Source: Hyperoplus lanceolatus
Lineage: Eukaryota; Chordata; Actinopteri; Uranoscopiformes; Ammodytidae
DNA: 64,000 nucleotides
Assembly: GCA_026929865.2 (NCBI GenBank)
Contig: CM049404.1
Span: forward strand, 7,335,001 to 7,399,000
Direction: 5' to 3'
Part shown: one piece after another, positions 11,578 through 29,792 of the stretch
How positions within the stretch are numbered: the stretch's first letter is position 1
Layout: each line of letters opens with the position of its first letter
Notes under the pieces: generated by a model
Database searches by the model: none
What the model was told of the DNA's origin: nothing
The model's input: the letters and a program-made list of their open reading frames with translations, nothing else
Program-made: the position numbers and the translations under genes

Positions 11578-12773
11578 CTATTGCGCTATTTTCTCCCGGG
11601 CTTGAAAGTAGAGCAGTTTGCGGAGGAAGTTAAAGGAACCAGGCATTTGCTTGTAGAGTCCCTTTGCAGAGTTTTGGGACACTTCATTGTTAACCTGGAA
11701 CATAAGCACAGTCAATGATTAGAGCTGTCTATGTTTAAATAAAAGAAAATACTTGAAATAGTAAGAGACCCAGCTAATATTTCTGGCATAATAACCGAAG
11801 CTTACTATCATCAACATTGAGCCCAAGTCATCAGCTACAGCGTTTTCCTGGAGAACGCGGTCCAGTATCTCCACGTACCAGGAGCCCGCCTGCGTGTCCC
11901 TCCAAGAAACATAACCTGATTTTGTCAAACGTCCCAAAGCAGCATTAGGGAGACATACACAGCAAGTCAGGTCCACATGGAGCTCAGACTTGCAATTAAT
12001 GAAGTCGAAATAACAACGACTTGGTGTATGGGCAGTTTGAATTTCATTGTGTGCATTAATTTTCTTTCGTCAACAAACAAACAAACAGACCTGGAGAAGT
12101 AGAGTAGGACACCAGAATGTCACTGGGGGTGGGCAGCGTGGCTCTGGCATCAGTCTCGTCGGACATGTTGCTCAGAGAGTCACTGCTGGATGACATGGGG
12201 ATGGCGTCCGTCTGGTCATCCTCCCCACCAGTAATGGATGGCTCAGGCTCATCAGGGGACACCTCAAAGCCTGTGTCCTTTTCACCTAAAAAAGACAAAA
12301 CAAAAGCTTTCCCCATGAGAAAAAACAAAAATGCTGGAAGTGGAAATCGTTATCCGATATTTTATACAAGCAATGAGCACATTCAACCAACCGTTACGTT
12401 CACAGTGTAAGGCAAGGCAAGTTTATTTATATAGCACAATTCAGACACAAGGCCACTCAAAGTGCTTTACATGGGCAAGATTAAAATATACTTCAGAAAA
12501 GCGAATTAATAAAACAAGCACTACCTCCTCCACAGGCCTGGATGAAGAAGAGTTTGGGCTTGCCCTGCAGAGAGGGACAGTGCTGGCCGTTCAGGTAGTT
12601 TGTGATGTGCTGCACAGGGACGTGATGTCCGTCCACGCCGTACACTGCACCGGGGAAGCGGTTGTGACTCACCTTTTAACATGAATGTGAGCTAACATTA
12701 GATGTTGGTCTGTGAATATACTCGAGTGGATTAGAGGGGCATTTATTAGGTGTCAGTGTCTATCTATCGATCC

Positions 12774-12836
<63 letters not shown>

Positions 12837-13504
12837 ACATTTTTTAATTTTCTATTCAAGGGGACTTCAGTGGCATGGAAAACAAAAGTTAACAAGTTAT
12901 TGAGCAATAGAAAAATGTAATTAAAAAAATTAACTCTAATAAACCAAATATAGACACAGAAGAATTTGTAATATTTGCTATTACAAATATGTACAGATAT
13001 TTAGAATTGCAATTATCCATCCATCTATATCTATCCATAAATCAAATTCAGTAAACTGGAAATCTACTATAATCTGAAGGTGATGCAGCAACTTTTAGGA
13101 AAAAGAAAAACACAGGACACGTCTTACCTCCGTGCCATGGGACAGCATGACAACCACACAGCAGTCATACTGCGAATGGTCCACCTTAGATAAAACCGAC
13201 AGCTCGCGTTTGATATGCTGAAATGTGGAGATAAACCCGTTAGCTTGACAGCAAAGGGCTCAAGGGTTAAAGACTGTGTTGTTTCAGACATGGGAAGCAG
13301 AAGGAGAGACCATCGGACTCACTTTTTGTTTCAGGTTTGTCTTAACGGCCACAATAAAGTTGAGCATCTTGAATCTTCTCTCCAGTTTTTCACAGTCTAT
13401 GTTGGACCCTTTCCGATTGCTCAGGCCGCTCCCAGGCTCAAACTCTACGTTGTTTATGATCAGGCAATGCCCACACGGGCTGGCATCCATTTTATAGCAC
13501 TGTG

Positions 13505-13603
<99 letters not shown>

Positions 13604-14501
13604 ACCCAGAAAGAAGCTGAAATATATACAGTATACAAAAGCATTGAAAGTCTACGTCTAGAGCGAGCTTTGTCTTTCTGTTGGCTGTAAAGCTCATCAT
13701 AAATAAATGGTGCTTACTTGAATACTATCCCGCCGGGTTCTTCCTTGCCGTCGTATGTGCTCCTGCTCGGGCGCTGTGGTTTAAGCATCAATATAAGCAT
13801 CAAGGAACTTACCAGACTGTTATTCATATGATAGTCTCACACAGCCAGACTAAACTACAGAATCATAACATAGCTTACATGGACTGTGAGTAGGGCTGTG
13901 TCTATGTACTGGACGGACAAGGACATCATCTTTTCGTTGCTTATCGACATCCATTGGAGAATCTATTCAGGAGACAAGAGGCACATGTTGATATCACAAG
14001 ACCAGACTGTTTGCTTATTATTGTAAAAGAAAGAAATTACATTGCCTACTTATGACACACTCATTGATTGGGAGAGGCTGGACGATGGGGCGAACAACTG
14101 GAGGTGGACGCGGCGGCGCAGGCTGTAGCGGAGCAGTTGGAGGTCCATCCTGTAGGAGCTGTGCCAAGCCATGCTGACCTGTCTCCTGAAGGCACTGCAG
14201 AAATAAAGGAAATGCCCGACTCCCACGGCTCTCCAAGTCCCGCAGTAACTCTCTGGCCTGGTTACGCCTGGTGCCAGAGCTCTGATGAGAATAAGGATGA
14301 GACGTTGACTTGACAGGTGTGTAACAACACATGCTTTACAGACACTGAACCTGAATCTCACTGCCTTACCTGTATCTCGTCGATCATGTCTTGGGTGAAA
14401 ACTCCCTTTTCAAGAAGGCCATCGTAAAGGTTAGACGGGTCCAAGCTCGTCACCAGTTCGCTCCTATGGCGCTGAAGGATCTTCCTGTGTCTTTCCTCCA
14501 T
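11578..14501 (-). CDS. casp9: Caspase-9, complete, ten exons
   Basis: Initiator cysteine protease of the intrinsic apoptosis pathway, activated in the cytosol on the Apaf-1 apoptosome. Coding exons: 14501-14370, 14281-14050, 13962-13879, 13773-13718, 13499-13323, 13217-13128, 12672-12525, 12285-12091, 11915-11806, 11694-11578 (stop TAG). All phases match, giving 446 aa, close to the human length. Residues 1 to about 92 form a CARD ([13 protein letters not shown], then [15 protein letters not shown]). A proline-rich linker follows. The protease domain has [13 protein letters not shown], the catalytic His254 in LSHG, and the catalytic Cys304 in the caspase-9-type pentapeptide QACGG. The linker between large and small subunits has QTD-AIPM (Asp333 then Ala334), which matches the autocleavage site plus IAP-binding tetrapeptide, and DETD (349-352), a caspase-3-type site. 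The small subunit has [16 protein letters not shown] and ends [13 protein letters not shown]. It is divergent from dnajc16. Confidence 0.96.
12411..12490. repeat. Fish dispersed repeat tail in casp9 intron 7
   Basis: 'AAGGCAAGGCAAGTTTATTT' followed by 'ATAGCACAATTCAGACACAA' and 'CAAAGTGCTTTACATGGGCAAG' is a phrase found very widely in teleost introns. I read it as the end of a SINE/LINE-like element in complement. Only the end is present. Confidence 0.6.
12760..12836. repeat. (TATC)n microsatellite in casp9 intron 6
   Basis: About 16 clean TATC units with a few imperfect ones in front. A second, degenerate patch (CCATCTATATCTATCC) lies near 13018-13037. Confidence 0.95.
13505..13599. repeat. 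(CA)n microsatellite in casp9 intron 4
   Basis: About 47 uninterrupted CA units, ending right beside the acceptor of the exon that begins at 13499. On the coding strand the run reads (GT)n directly in front of 'GACACAG', so it stands where a pyrimidine tract is expected. Confidence 0.95.
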
Positions 14502-15563
14502 GTAATACTGACTGGTTATTACCTCAGCCAGGGAGATGGGGGTGTTTAAACAGCTGAGTCAGTCCGTAGCTTACAAATATGGGTGATTATAGCTCGTTCC
14601 CGTACAAGTGTTGGTCGTTTCCCTCTTCATTTCTCCTGTTTGTGCTCTGTTGCCTTGTGGCCTTGTTGTTGCATTGGCCATTTCCGTGTTTACATCAGCT
14701 CTGTCTGTGATTGGTCCGCTGAGAAAGTAGGGGAAAAGCAGAGTGCGTTTGATTTGTGTTACTGCACACCGCTGCCTGGCGCCCGAATACTACAATGCAT
14801 TCACACCTTTCTTTATATGTCCATGATTCACACCAAAGTAACCACGGCACAGCAAGCAGTAAACCTTAACACCTCCACACAAACGAAGACCCAGCTGTCA
14901 CCAAATACTCAATCTCCCGAAATGACTTTCGCGTTACGACGTTGGCTGCATGGTTGGCTGCCGCCTCCCACCTCCCCCCACCCCTGGTTTCGCAGCAGCA
15001 GCTGGTTGTCAGCTCGCTACCGGAGGAACCGGGGATGCTGCGGAACACACCCTTTACTCAATTTCGCTGTCTTTTTCAGCGTTAAACCATAAGCTGGGCA
15101 ATATTTAAACCTTCGTCGAATATGTAGCCCAGTACCCGGATGACCGCATCCACTTCAGGTGACATTGAATGCATAGCTGTTGCGTTAAAGCCCCGCTAGC
15201 CCCCTGTAGCAACCATAGACTGTATAAAGGTAGCAACGCAACTAAACGTGATGGGAAAAAAAAACTCCATGGACGATTATATCCGTTATGAAACATCATG
15301 CTAATGTCACTTCCCCGTGTCATGTCAGCAGTGATATATTATTATCATATGAATATTGTCCGCCGACGCAACACTGTTTCGACTGGCTTCTGTCGATAGT
15401 GGACCAGTTAGCCTGCTAAATTTGTTGTAATGCCATTTTCAGCATCTAGCTAACCGCCTGTCTTACTCATTGTGCATCACAGGGCTAACCCTAGTATTTT
15501 TTTACTTTTGTGTCAGGATTTGAGATGTGAACATCCTCCTGCTGTGTTTCAGGTCTAACTGCG
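14502..15563. promoter_or_regulatory. Divergent promoter region between casp9 and dnajc16
   Basis: The two start codons are 1.06 kb apart and face away from each other. Parts of the interval are CpG-containing and GC-rich (about 14930-15060). The coding start of dnajc16 is preceded by an acceptor-like tract ending TTTCAG at 15548-15553, so its first exon is non-coding and lies upstream in this interval. No TATA box is evident near either gene. The same head-to-head pair exists in human (1p36), so the arrangement is old. Confidence 0.65.
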
Positions 15564-22310
<6,747 letters not shown>

Positions 22311-23380
22311 ACGGAGGCTATAGCTATAAAATAACTTTTTAGGTACTTGCCTCCCCTCGTGTTTGACTGACGTTTTTCTTTCTTTTTTGCACTTGAGATA
22401 TTTATTAGTAACAGATGTCTTTTTTTTAAGTTGGGACCATATAACAAACTTAGCTTCAGTGTAACTTCTGTGGGACATGTCCTTTAGTCTACCGCTGTGA
22501 CACTCATCGCATGCTGATTTCAACTGTTGGCTGTCATATTGGATTTTGAGGTGAATGCCGCTGCTACAGCCTTGTGAACAGAAAACAAAAATCCCAAAGG
22601 CCACATGTACTCCATCATTCCTATTCTAAAACACACTGAAGAAGGTCAGGAATACTGTGAATAGAGATGCATGTCTCCCAACACTGTATATGTCTATGTA
22701 TGCACCACAGACGATGTATTTATTTTCCCCCTGAATGCTGACTTGCTCTTGCAATATAGCGTACTGCTGTAATGACAAAGCTTTAACCGTAGATATCAAT
22801 GGTTTATCTATGTTTTTCCTGATCATGTGATTGCTTAACAATGATAGTTTAAGTTACATGTTAACTGTTGGGGTTGTGGTTTAAAATGTACTTCACTACA
22901 AGCAAGAATAACTTAGCAGCCATGGTCTATTTACAAACCTCCGTTAGCCAGTAGCTTCATGTAGCAAAACACAAAGAACAGGCTGTCTGCTTTATTTTCT
23001 GAATGTTGTGAAATGTGAAATGGCCACGATTAGCTGGTACATTATCATTATGTCACGCAGACATGCAGTCAAACCTAGCGTGTGCTTGCTTGGTTCATTC
23101 ATTTGTTTTGTTGACTCTTAAAAGTGTCATCAATATCATGTTGTTGGTACTCTGTGATGTAAATATTGTACATAATCATATCTAGAGGACTTGTATTTTA
23201 AAGGGTATGTAACTTGAATGATATGGTGAATGTTTTACATGGATTTATTACAATTTGTCTTTTTTTTTCTGTCTGCTACTGTCAGATGTTTCATTTGGTC
23301 TTTAGTAGTTCATTGATCTTCTTGTTGGTTGTGATATAATGCTTTATGTTTGTTTATTAAAAAAGAAAATTTAAAAAATG
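22311..23380 (+). other. dnajc16: dnajc16 3' UTR with probable poly(A) signal
   Basis: About 1.05 kb of AT-rich sequence follows the stop. ATTAAA at 23356-23361 followed by a GT-rich stretch (GAAGAGTGTGCC) is the best polyadenylation signal. No other exon was seen in the interval. Confidence 0.55.
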
Positions 23381-23545
23381 TGAAGAGTGTGCCTTCCTTA
23401 TCAGCTTATTAAGCAGGACATGGCTTTGCACTGTAGTTTCCAACCTAACTTCCAGTACAGCACTTCCACAGTAAAGCATTGTAGAGAATGCTACTAAAAA
23501 CAACACATCATTAAAAGAGTTATTTTATTGCAGATTAATAAACGT

Positions 23546-25309
23546 TTATCTTTCAGCTGTATTTACAGGACCATACAGGTTATGACATATTCTACGTATA
23601 TTGCTTGTCAAACGTGCACAAATATTTATGTTGTTCATTTTGGCACAAATGATAAAACCAATAGATACAATAGAAAAACCTGCAAAAAATACAGAAACAC
23701 CAATTGCAATATTATTATTTTTTGTGTTTACAGCTTTGTCATTTCCTCCAGATGTTTTGTTTCCTCCTTCTGTGCTGTTTATTCCACCTGAGGAACAGAA
23801 AACATAGCCGTTAGCTAACGACTGACTGACTGACTGCAGGAAAAGCTACATTTCCTAAAACTCCATCACTGAAGAGCACTAGACCTGTGTAAGTAAGTGA
23901 ATAAAGTGGAAATCTGCACCAGCCAGACCCTGTGCATTCACTGATAAAGTATTGAGAGAGTGAGACATCCTTGTTTTACAACCCCCTGATGCAAAGCAGA
24001 GAATCTGATGGTTTGGAAGAGTGGATGGTGGTCAAATTCAAATAACAGCTTTCAGGGTTATATGACCCTGACCTGTGCAAGTGGTTGTGCCTGCTGAAGC
24101 TCTTGGTTGTGTATTACAAAGCATCTTTCTTTTGGCAAGATGGCATATTTTAATGAGTGACTGAATGTTACTGACATGGCCTTGCACTGACATTTTTGGG
24201 GGGAAGGGCCTCAAGCAAGAACAAAAGGGCACTAACCCCACCGACACACTATTCCCACCCTGATGTTGTCACACCGCTGCCATCCATAATCACATTCACA
24301 CACTTTGCTCAAAACACATCTGTTTATATTCTACATTATTTCACGAGTAGCCTACACCACAGATTTGAACATTTCACATGAAAGCATTGCAGTCGGTGTT
24401 CAGTTGTTAAGACTATTCAGTCACATTACATCAGTGCCCAGTGAAGGTTGTAATACAGTATAATGGAATTCAAACATATCCTATACCTTTCCAGTGTGTT
24501 CACTTCCTAAATGTGGCATGGTTCATGCTCTACAAATTAGTTTGATATTTAAAACGGTGCCAACCTGAGTGATATCATTTCCAATGAACGTAACTTGAAA
24601 ACAAATGAATGAAAAAAACTAACTACAGTGGGACTGAAGGGATGCCTGCTTTTCATGACAAGTCAGGACACGCTTCAAAGTTAATTTGAGAGTTGGGCAT
24701 GCAATATACTTGAAATTGATAAGGGATATTTTTCCTGTACACTAGCCTACTGTACATTTCTGTCTCTATTCGTATTTGTATTAATTTTTATTGAGGGCTT
24801 TTTGGACTCTGAGGTCAAAAGGTCAGGGGCTTTAGCCCCCCTTGGGTCCTATGTGTGCACGTTATCTCAGCGACACTGTCTGACAGCCTACTCCAATAAA
24901 ACATATGTGCCGGTGCCTAGATCATTCCTCTGACATTTGCCTATGATTTTCTATAACCATCATCTCTGACACAGAAGATGATGGTAAAACTAAAACTCAC
25001 CTTGGCTTCCAACAGTAAAGGTGGTAAACACGCTTTTATTTTCACCTCCTTTTAGGAAAAGTTGGCACTTGTATGTTCCATTGTTGCTCCTGCTCACATT
25101 TGTCATATTTAAGGCCCATCCTTGTCCCGGGCTCACTCGACCCTCAAACGCTGGATCTTGTTTGGTCCGATCTGGGCGGTTGTCCCGCCAAAAGAACACA
25201 TAGGGCACCTCTGGTAGACCAGATCTGGTCCACCTTACCCCAATGATGCCGGATGTGTCTGTGAGATCCCCACATGACAGGCTGACATTCTCTCCCAGGT
25301 GAGCTAAGA
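23546..25309 (-). CDS. Small V-set immunoglobulin receptor, two exons, leader missing
   Basis: Single-Ig type I membrane protein of the fish V-set receptor/butyrophilin-like kind; ligand unknown. Exon 25309-25001 (phase 1 to phase 1, 309 nt) encodes a complete V-set domain: LSCG, VRWTRSGLPEVPYVFFWRD, FEGRVSPGQGW, NMTNVSRSNNGTYKC. The two cysteines, the tryptophan and the D/N-x-G-T-Y-x-C signature are in place, with several N-glycosylation sites. The donor is gtgagt. Exon 23787-23546 joins in phase and encodes a short Gly/Asn-rich stalk (GINSTEGGNKTSGGND), a membrane segment (IAIGVSVFFAGFSIVSIGFI) and a tail of about 33 residues ending PVNTAER, stop TAA. The tail has one tyrosine in NLYGPV; the -2 residue is Asn, so it is not a consensus ITIM. 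The upstream leader exon was not found with certainty. There is no second Ig domain, unlike most butyrophilin-type genes. Confidence 0.75.
23800..24980. other. Intron of the V-set receptor gene
   Basis: The interval between the V-set exon and the transmembrane exon. I see no second immunoglobulin exon on the minus strand and no repeat family that I can name. Confidence 0.5.
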
Positions 25310-25593
25310 CTGAAGGACAGAGGAGAAAACCCACAGCAATTAATAAAATAAATTAATAAATTTTATTCAAAATTAATCAATCAAAATGTATAATAGCCCA
25401 TTTTCACACATAAAATGCCTAAAAGGGCTGTAGGCCTACAACTCAAGCAAACAAAAACAACACAACAAGCGAAATGACTTCATCTAAAACATTATTAGAC
25501 AGAAATACTACAAGACAACTATGATATAGTCGGTGTGGATCTATGTAATATGTAATAAGTTAAAAGCAGAATCTTGAAATCCTGTCTAGCCTA

Positions 25594-26540
25594 GGGGAGA
25601 ACGGGGTAAGTAGGCACACTTTTTACTCTAGTGAGAATTGCTCATCACCAAAACATCTGTCAATAGCCATTCCTACATTAAATTGAAGCTTAAGGTGTTG
25701 GCTAGAAATGTGTGTCTCTCTTTTTTTTCCAACTTATTGTAATGAAGAAGTAATTTACCATCAAAGACACTCTGACACATTGTGACAACCAACCCCATCA
25801 AGGGGTCGGTTGTCACACACTATGGGGTTGTTTGTCACAATGTTATCTTAATGGGAAAAATCTTAAAAAGAAGGCAAGGAGGCAGAACCAAATTTGAATG
25901 TTTAATTGCATTGTCAAGTTGACAAATAGGCCTACATAATGTTCTGTAGCCTTGGCAGCTGGTCTAGTTTGGGATGCACTGGGTTGTTTTGATTTTGTTG
26001 CCCTTTTTTCTTTTGCTTGCTAGCTGCCTTTTCCTGCTCTATTCTTTCCTTCTCTGGGGTGTCAGTGAGGATACAGCTTGACAATTTATTTCGTTATTGG
26101 GTTCCTTTTCTGGCTGCAGCCTTGAGATAACATGTGACAACCAACCCCCCAAAAAATTTGACGACCAACCCCAACTTGAATTTCTTGCTAGCATCAAGGC
26201 CAACAACCATCTGACAACTAATTAGCTTGCTAACCACAATCTAAACTATAGTTTACCCTTCACACTTTCTGAGGGTAACAAGTGTTTTGTTATAAACCCA
26301 TTGTGTAAAAGCCTAGAAGAAAAATACTGAGAAGCAAAATATTTTGAATTTGACATGAAAAACACAAAACATCCTCTCACCTGAAATGCAGCAGTCTAAC
26401 TCCAAGGAAGTCTATGTATGTGACCTCTGATCCCAATTCTGGACCTTTTTTATATCAACATTTCAGAGCTAGCGCGCTCTGGTGGCGAGATATAACGAAT
26501 GTGACATCCAACCCATGTGACAAATTACCCCGTTCTCCCC
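25594..26540. mobile_element. 947-bp DNA element with TA duplication and subterminal repeats
   Basis: The ends are GGGGAGAACGGGGTAA and its exact complement, flanked by TA on both sides. Inside are at least five copies, in both orientations, of the word TGACAACCAACCCC or close variants (near 25783, 25808, 25828, 26133, 26160 and 26505). One pair forms a hairpin ('GTGACAACCAACCCC' then 'GGGGTCGGTTGTCAC'). A TA duplication fits Tc1/mariner-type insertion. Subterminal repeats are usual transposase-binding sites. There is no transposase frame. Confidence 0.75.
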
Positions 26541-26861
26541 TACATCAAAACACTTCAGTAGAGCATAGGCTTAGGTTATGAGGTCCACAGGAGAGAGAAA
26601 AAAAAGAGAAGAAGCTTCTTTTCTTCCAAATGCACTTCAGTTGAAATGTCAAGGATAAAGTAAAAATAGGCTAGGCTACAATGTCGAGAATAATAGGAAA
26701 GTCAATGTCGAGAATAGGCTGAACTTGACATTTCCACAAGTTGTAAAGTTGTTTTGGCAGACAGCCTAACTTGGAAAAGGTGTCCTGAATCAATGAATCA
26801 CACGATTGCATCACAACATAACACCATAATTCATCCATTCTTCTCTCTCAAAACAACTCAC

Positions 26862-26968
26862 CGGAGCCAAGTTCCGCCGGGTGCCGCCTCACAAGCCATA
26901 ACCGTTATTATAAAGAGAAAGAAGCATCCGAAACGCCTATTATTTCTGCAAACCACCGAAGCCAACAT
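26862..26968 (-). other. Possible leader exon, reading phase does not fit
   Basis: An ATG at 26968 opens a frame with a basic N-terminus, a hydrophobic core (FGCFFLFIITVMACEA) and an exact gtgagt donor at 26861. This has the look of a signal-peptide exon and lies upstream of the V-set receptor. It ends in phase 2 while the V-set exon needs phase 1, so it cannot be joined directly. It could belong to another gene or need an extra exon. Confidence 0.25.
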
Positions 26969-28790
26969 GTCTTCATGTAATGAGCTAACGTGTGCTTATG
27001 ATCAAAGCTATACTCTCTCCAACAATCTAGAAACTTCTATCCATGTGCTGCCAAGTGAGCCAGGTGTGTCATCACAGGTATACAATAGTCATGCAAATAC
27101 AGACTGGTCTGCCATCTAGTGGTGTTCTGTTCGTACTGCATCTGTACTGTCCGCATGGTGTCTCTATATCGACAGAAGCACACAGGTATTTCAATTGATT
27201 GATCAAACTCATCAATCAATCAATCAAACAAACAACAAACATTTAAAATGTTTATTGCATGTATCTAAATGTTACGATGAATTCCTCAGACAGGAAGTGA
27301 CCGACGCGTCTCCAGGGCAACTCAACTAAGCCGATTGGTCGAGGATTACATTGTCAGCACCAATGAGAAACAGCAGGACATATGACAAACATGAATCATT
27401 GCTTTAAGTCTGAATTGCTCCTTTACTGCCAGGCCAGCCACATCCATATTATTCATTATGAATATGATGAGTAAAATGTACTTACAAATAGGCCTAAGAG
27501 AATGTAAACCGTCTCATCATACTGAGACTCTGAATGTAGCTAGTGTGTCCTCAGCTTCGTCACATTTATGAGTGACACATTTGTTCCCATAAAGTATCAT
27601 GGTGGGGACTCAAACCTGAATAGAACATGTTGGATTTGACTAATGTGTATGTTATCCAACACATACTATGTTGTGTCAAAAAAGTCAACACAAAGATGTG
27701 TGATTTTAAAACCAAGATGTGTTATTTTGTATAAGAAATATATAGTTGTAATGGATTATAATGTGCAATTATAACCATATGATTTATAATAATATAACAT
27801 TTCCATTTGTGGAAAAAAGACAGAAACACGTTTCTCTTAATGTCAATGTATTATATGTATACTTTCAAGTATAAATTCATATCAAAACAATCAAAATAGC
27901 ACTATCTTTTTCTCGGTTATTTGATAAACTTTCCAATTCATTTAAACGTGACAACCTCAGATCTGACAGCTCAAGATGGTGACTGCAAACAAATGCAAAC
28001 AGAGAGACGGAGGGAGTAACTAGTCTAGGGCACAGTTTGAAACCTTCCGGTGTGGGACCGAAAAATTCCCTTCGAAGAAAAAGAAACTTGAGACAGGACC
28101 TGATTTGAAGGGGGCGTGGCAAGTTGACTCGGTTGCCAAGTTCCATGACCACTAGATGGAGCCAGTCACCATGTAATACTACACTGCCCTGATCATCATC
28201 TCTCAAGAAGGTTCTAAGTATTCAGTGTGTTCACACTGGAAAAGGGACTAGTACACACACTCTAATATGTTAGTTTACACAGAATATTCAGTGTTCTGTT
28301 GATGTAATTCATGATAAACAGACTAGCGGCTCCCGCGAAATGTGTGAATGCTCGGGGATTTTCTGACAGTGAATCTGGCAAGTGCACTCCTCTTTGGTTG
28401 ACTTTTTGAACCTCTCTAGTGCTCACTCCTGAATAACTATGACACAATGCACAGCTTTGTTAAGGTCCCATAGACCTTTTACATAGTGGACATGTTGACA
28501 TTCCATTGAAGGAAAAGCACAGATTTAATTAACATAAAAATGACAGCATTTCATTCAGATGGTCCTGGCATTGTGTGTGGTGGTTAAGTGGTAGCCTACG
28601 CCTTACAGTAGCACTTATCTTTGTTAGTAGCAGCATCTTCTTTTCCTGCTTTAATAACTAAAAACTGCCCGCTGCCGGCAGAGTCTATTAACTCCGCTTT
28701 GAACCCGAAATTGCGTGATTATTATCTCACCATCGGTATCATCCATTGTTTCAAGGGCCATGAATGTTCTTTTTCTCCACAGCAGTGTTT
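26969..28790. other. Intergenic, no gene recognised
   Basis: AT-rich sequence with a short (TCAA)n patch near 27205-27230, the usual tail of an L2-like element in complement. No exon with a family signature was found. Confidence 0.45.
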
Positions 28791-28798
28791 ATGTATGC

Positions 28799-28799
28799 G

Positions 28800-28875
<76 letters not shown>

Positions 28876-28902
28876 CGTGCGCGTGCGTGTGTGTGTGTGT
28901 GG
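28799..28902. repeat. (TG)n microsatellite with GC interruptions
   Basis: About 50 TG units interrupted near 28871-28886 by GCGTGC units. The open frames across it are only Cys-Val repeats. Confidence 0.95.
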
Positions 28903-29055
28903 GTGCATTGTGAATAGTGCGGCAGAGGGGAAATCTTGTGGCCGCTCGGTTGCTCACTTATCAGCTTGGCCCATATGCTGCTTTATGTAAAAACAGTTTT
29001 GTCGAGAGGTCTTATGTCTAATCGAATACAACCAATTACCTGATACAACTACAGT

Positions 29056-29195
29056 GAAGACTTATTTTTCTTCCAGTGCACACACAGTACAGACAGGTAG
29101 TGGATCATGAGGAGACAATCACTGATTTTGACAAAACGGGATTTTGACAAACGGCATTTCTAAGTGTTCTCCATTTTCCATCACTTAATCTTCAC
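29056..29195. mobile_element. Remnant (right half) of the palindromic MITE family, copy E
   Basis: 'TTCCAGTGCACACACAGTAC', 'GACAGGTAGTGGATCATGAG' and 'TCACTGATTTTGACAAAACG' match the right half of copies A and C. The terminal inverted repeat is degraded ('GTGTTCTCCATTTTCCATCA'). Confidence 0.55.
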
Positions 29196-29679
29196 AACAT
29201 TATTCTCTTCCATCGTTTTGCTCTGCTGCTTCTGCTTCTTATTTTCTCTCTTCCTGTCCTATCTTTCACTGGCAAGCTTCATTCTTTAATTGTCAGCCAT
29301 CTGTTCTGCTGAGTATATCTCTCTCAGTTAGGTTGTCTCATAATGGGGAGAGACTGTACCATGGGCTGACCCAGCGTGAAATGAAACAGCTTGGCAGGCT
29401 CTCGTCTGTCTTTACACATAACTGCAGCCCGCAGATCTCCTATCAGCCATGAAGCACACAACACAGCTGCACAGAGGAGAGTTTCTTAACACGTTAGAAA
29501 CTTTATGAGGTCAGTATATGGCAGGGCTATGTGTCTGTCACCTGCTATTCTTGTTTTATTTCACATTGGAAGGACACTTCATAGGACACTTCATACCTGT
29601 CAACACTTTAACAGCACATCTTTGTTTTTCTTTTAACTGCACATTATTATACTATATAATATGTTTACCTTTATATTTC

Positions 29680-29792
29680 TCATTATTAAACTTGCCTTAT
29701 CGTATGCTTATTGTTCTGTACCATCAGACCACGGTAAATTCCTTGTTTGTGTGACGGTACCTGGCAATAAACCTTTTTCTGATTCTGATTGT
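29680..29792 (+). mobile_element. 3' tail of a dispersed retroelement
   Basis: 'TTCCTTGTTTGTGTGACGGT' followed by 'GGCAATAAACC' and 'CTGATTCTGATT' is a very common teleost retroelement end. The complement of the same tail interrupts MITE copy D at 19.36 kb. Element class not determined. Confidence 0.5.

Noticed and set aside
12525-12672. QACGG instead of QACRG as an inactivating change in the caspase
   Set aside because: QACGG is the normal active-site sequence of caspase-9.
15210-15260. Complete repeat at 'CCATAGACTGTATAAAGG' in the divergent promoter
   Set aside because: The phrase is common at ends of fish elements and partly recurs at 48740, but no complementary second end was found.
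25310-25360. Hydrophobic reading FILLIAVGFLLCPSVLA just before the V-set domain, like a signal peptide
   Set aside because: It has no ATG, is preceded by an in-frame stop, and coincides with the pyrimidine tract and CAG acceptor of the exon.
26862-26968. Leader exon for the V-set receptor
   Set aside because: It ends in phase 2 and the V-set exon needs phase 1; kept only as a low-confidence item.
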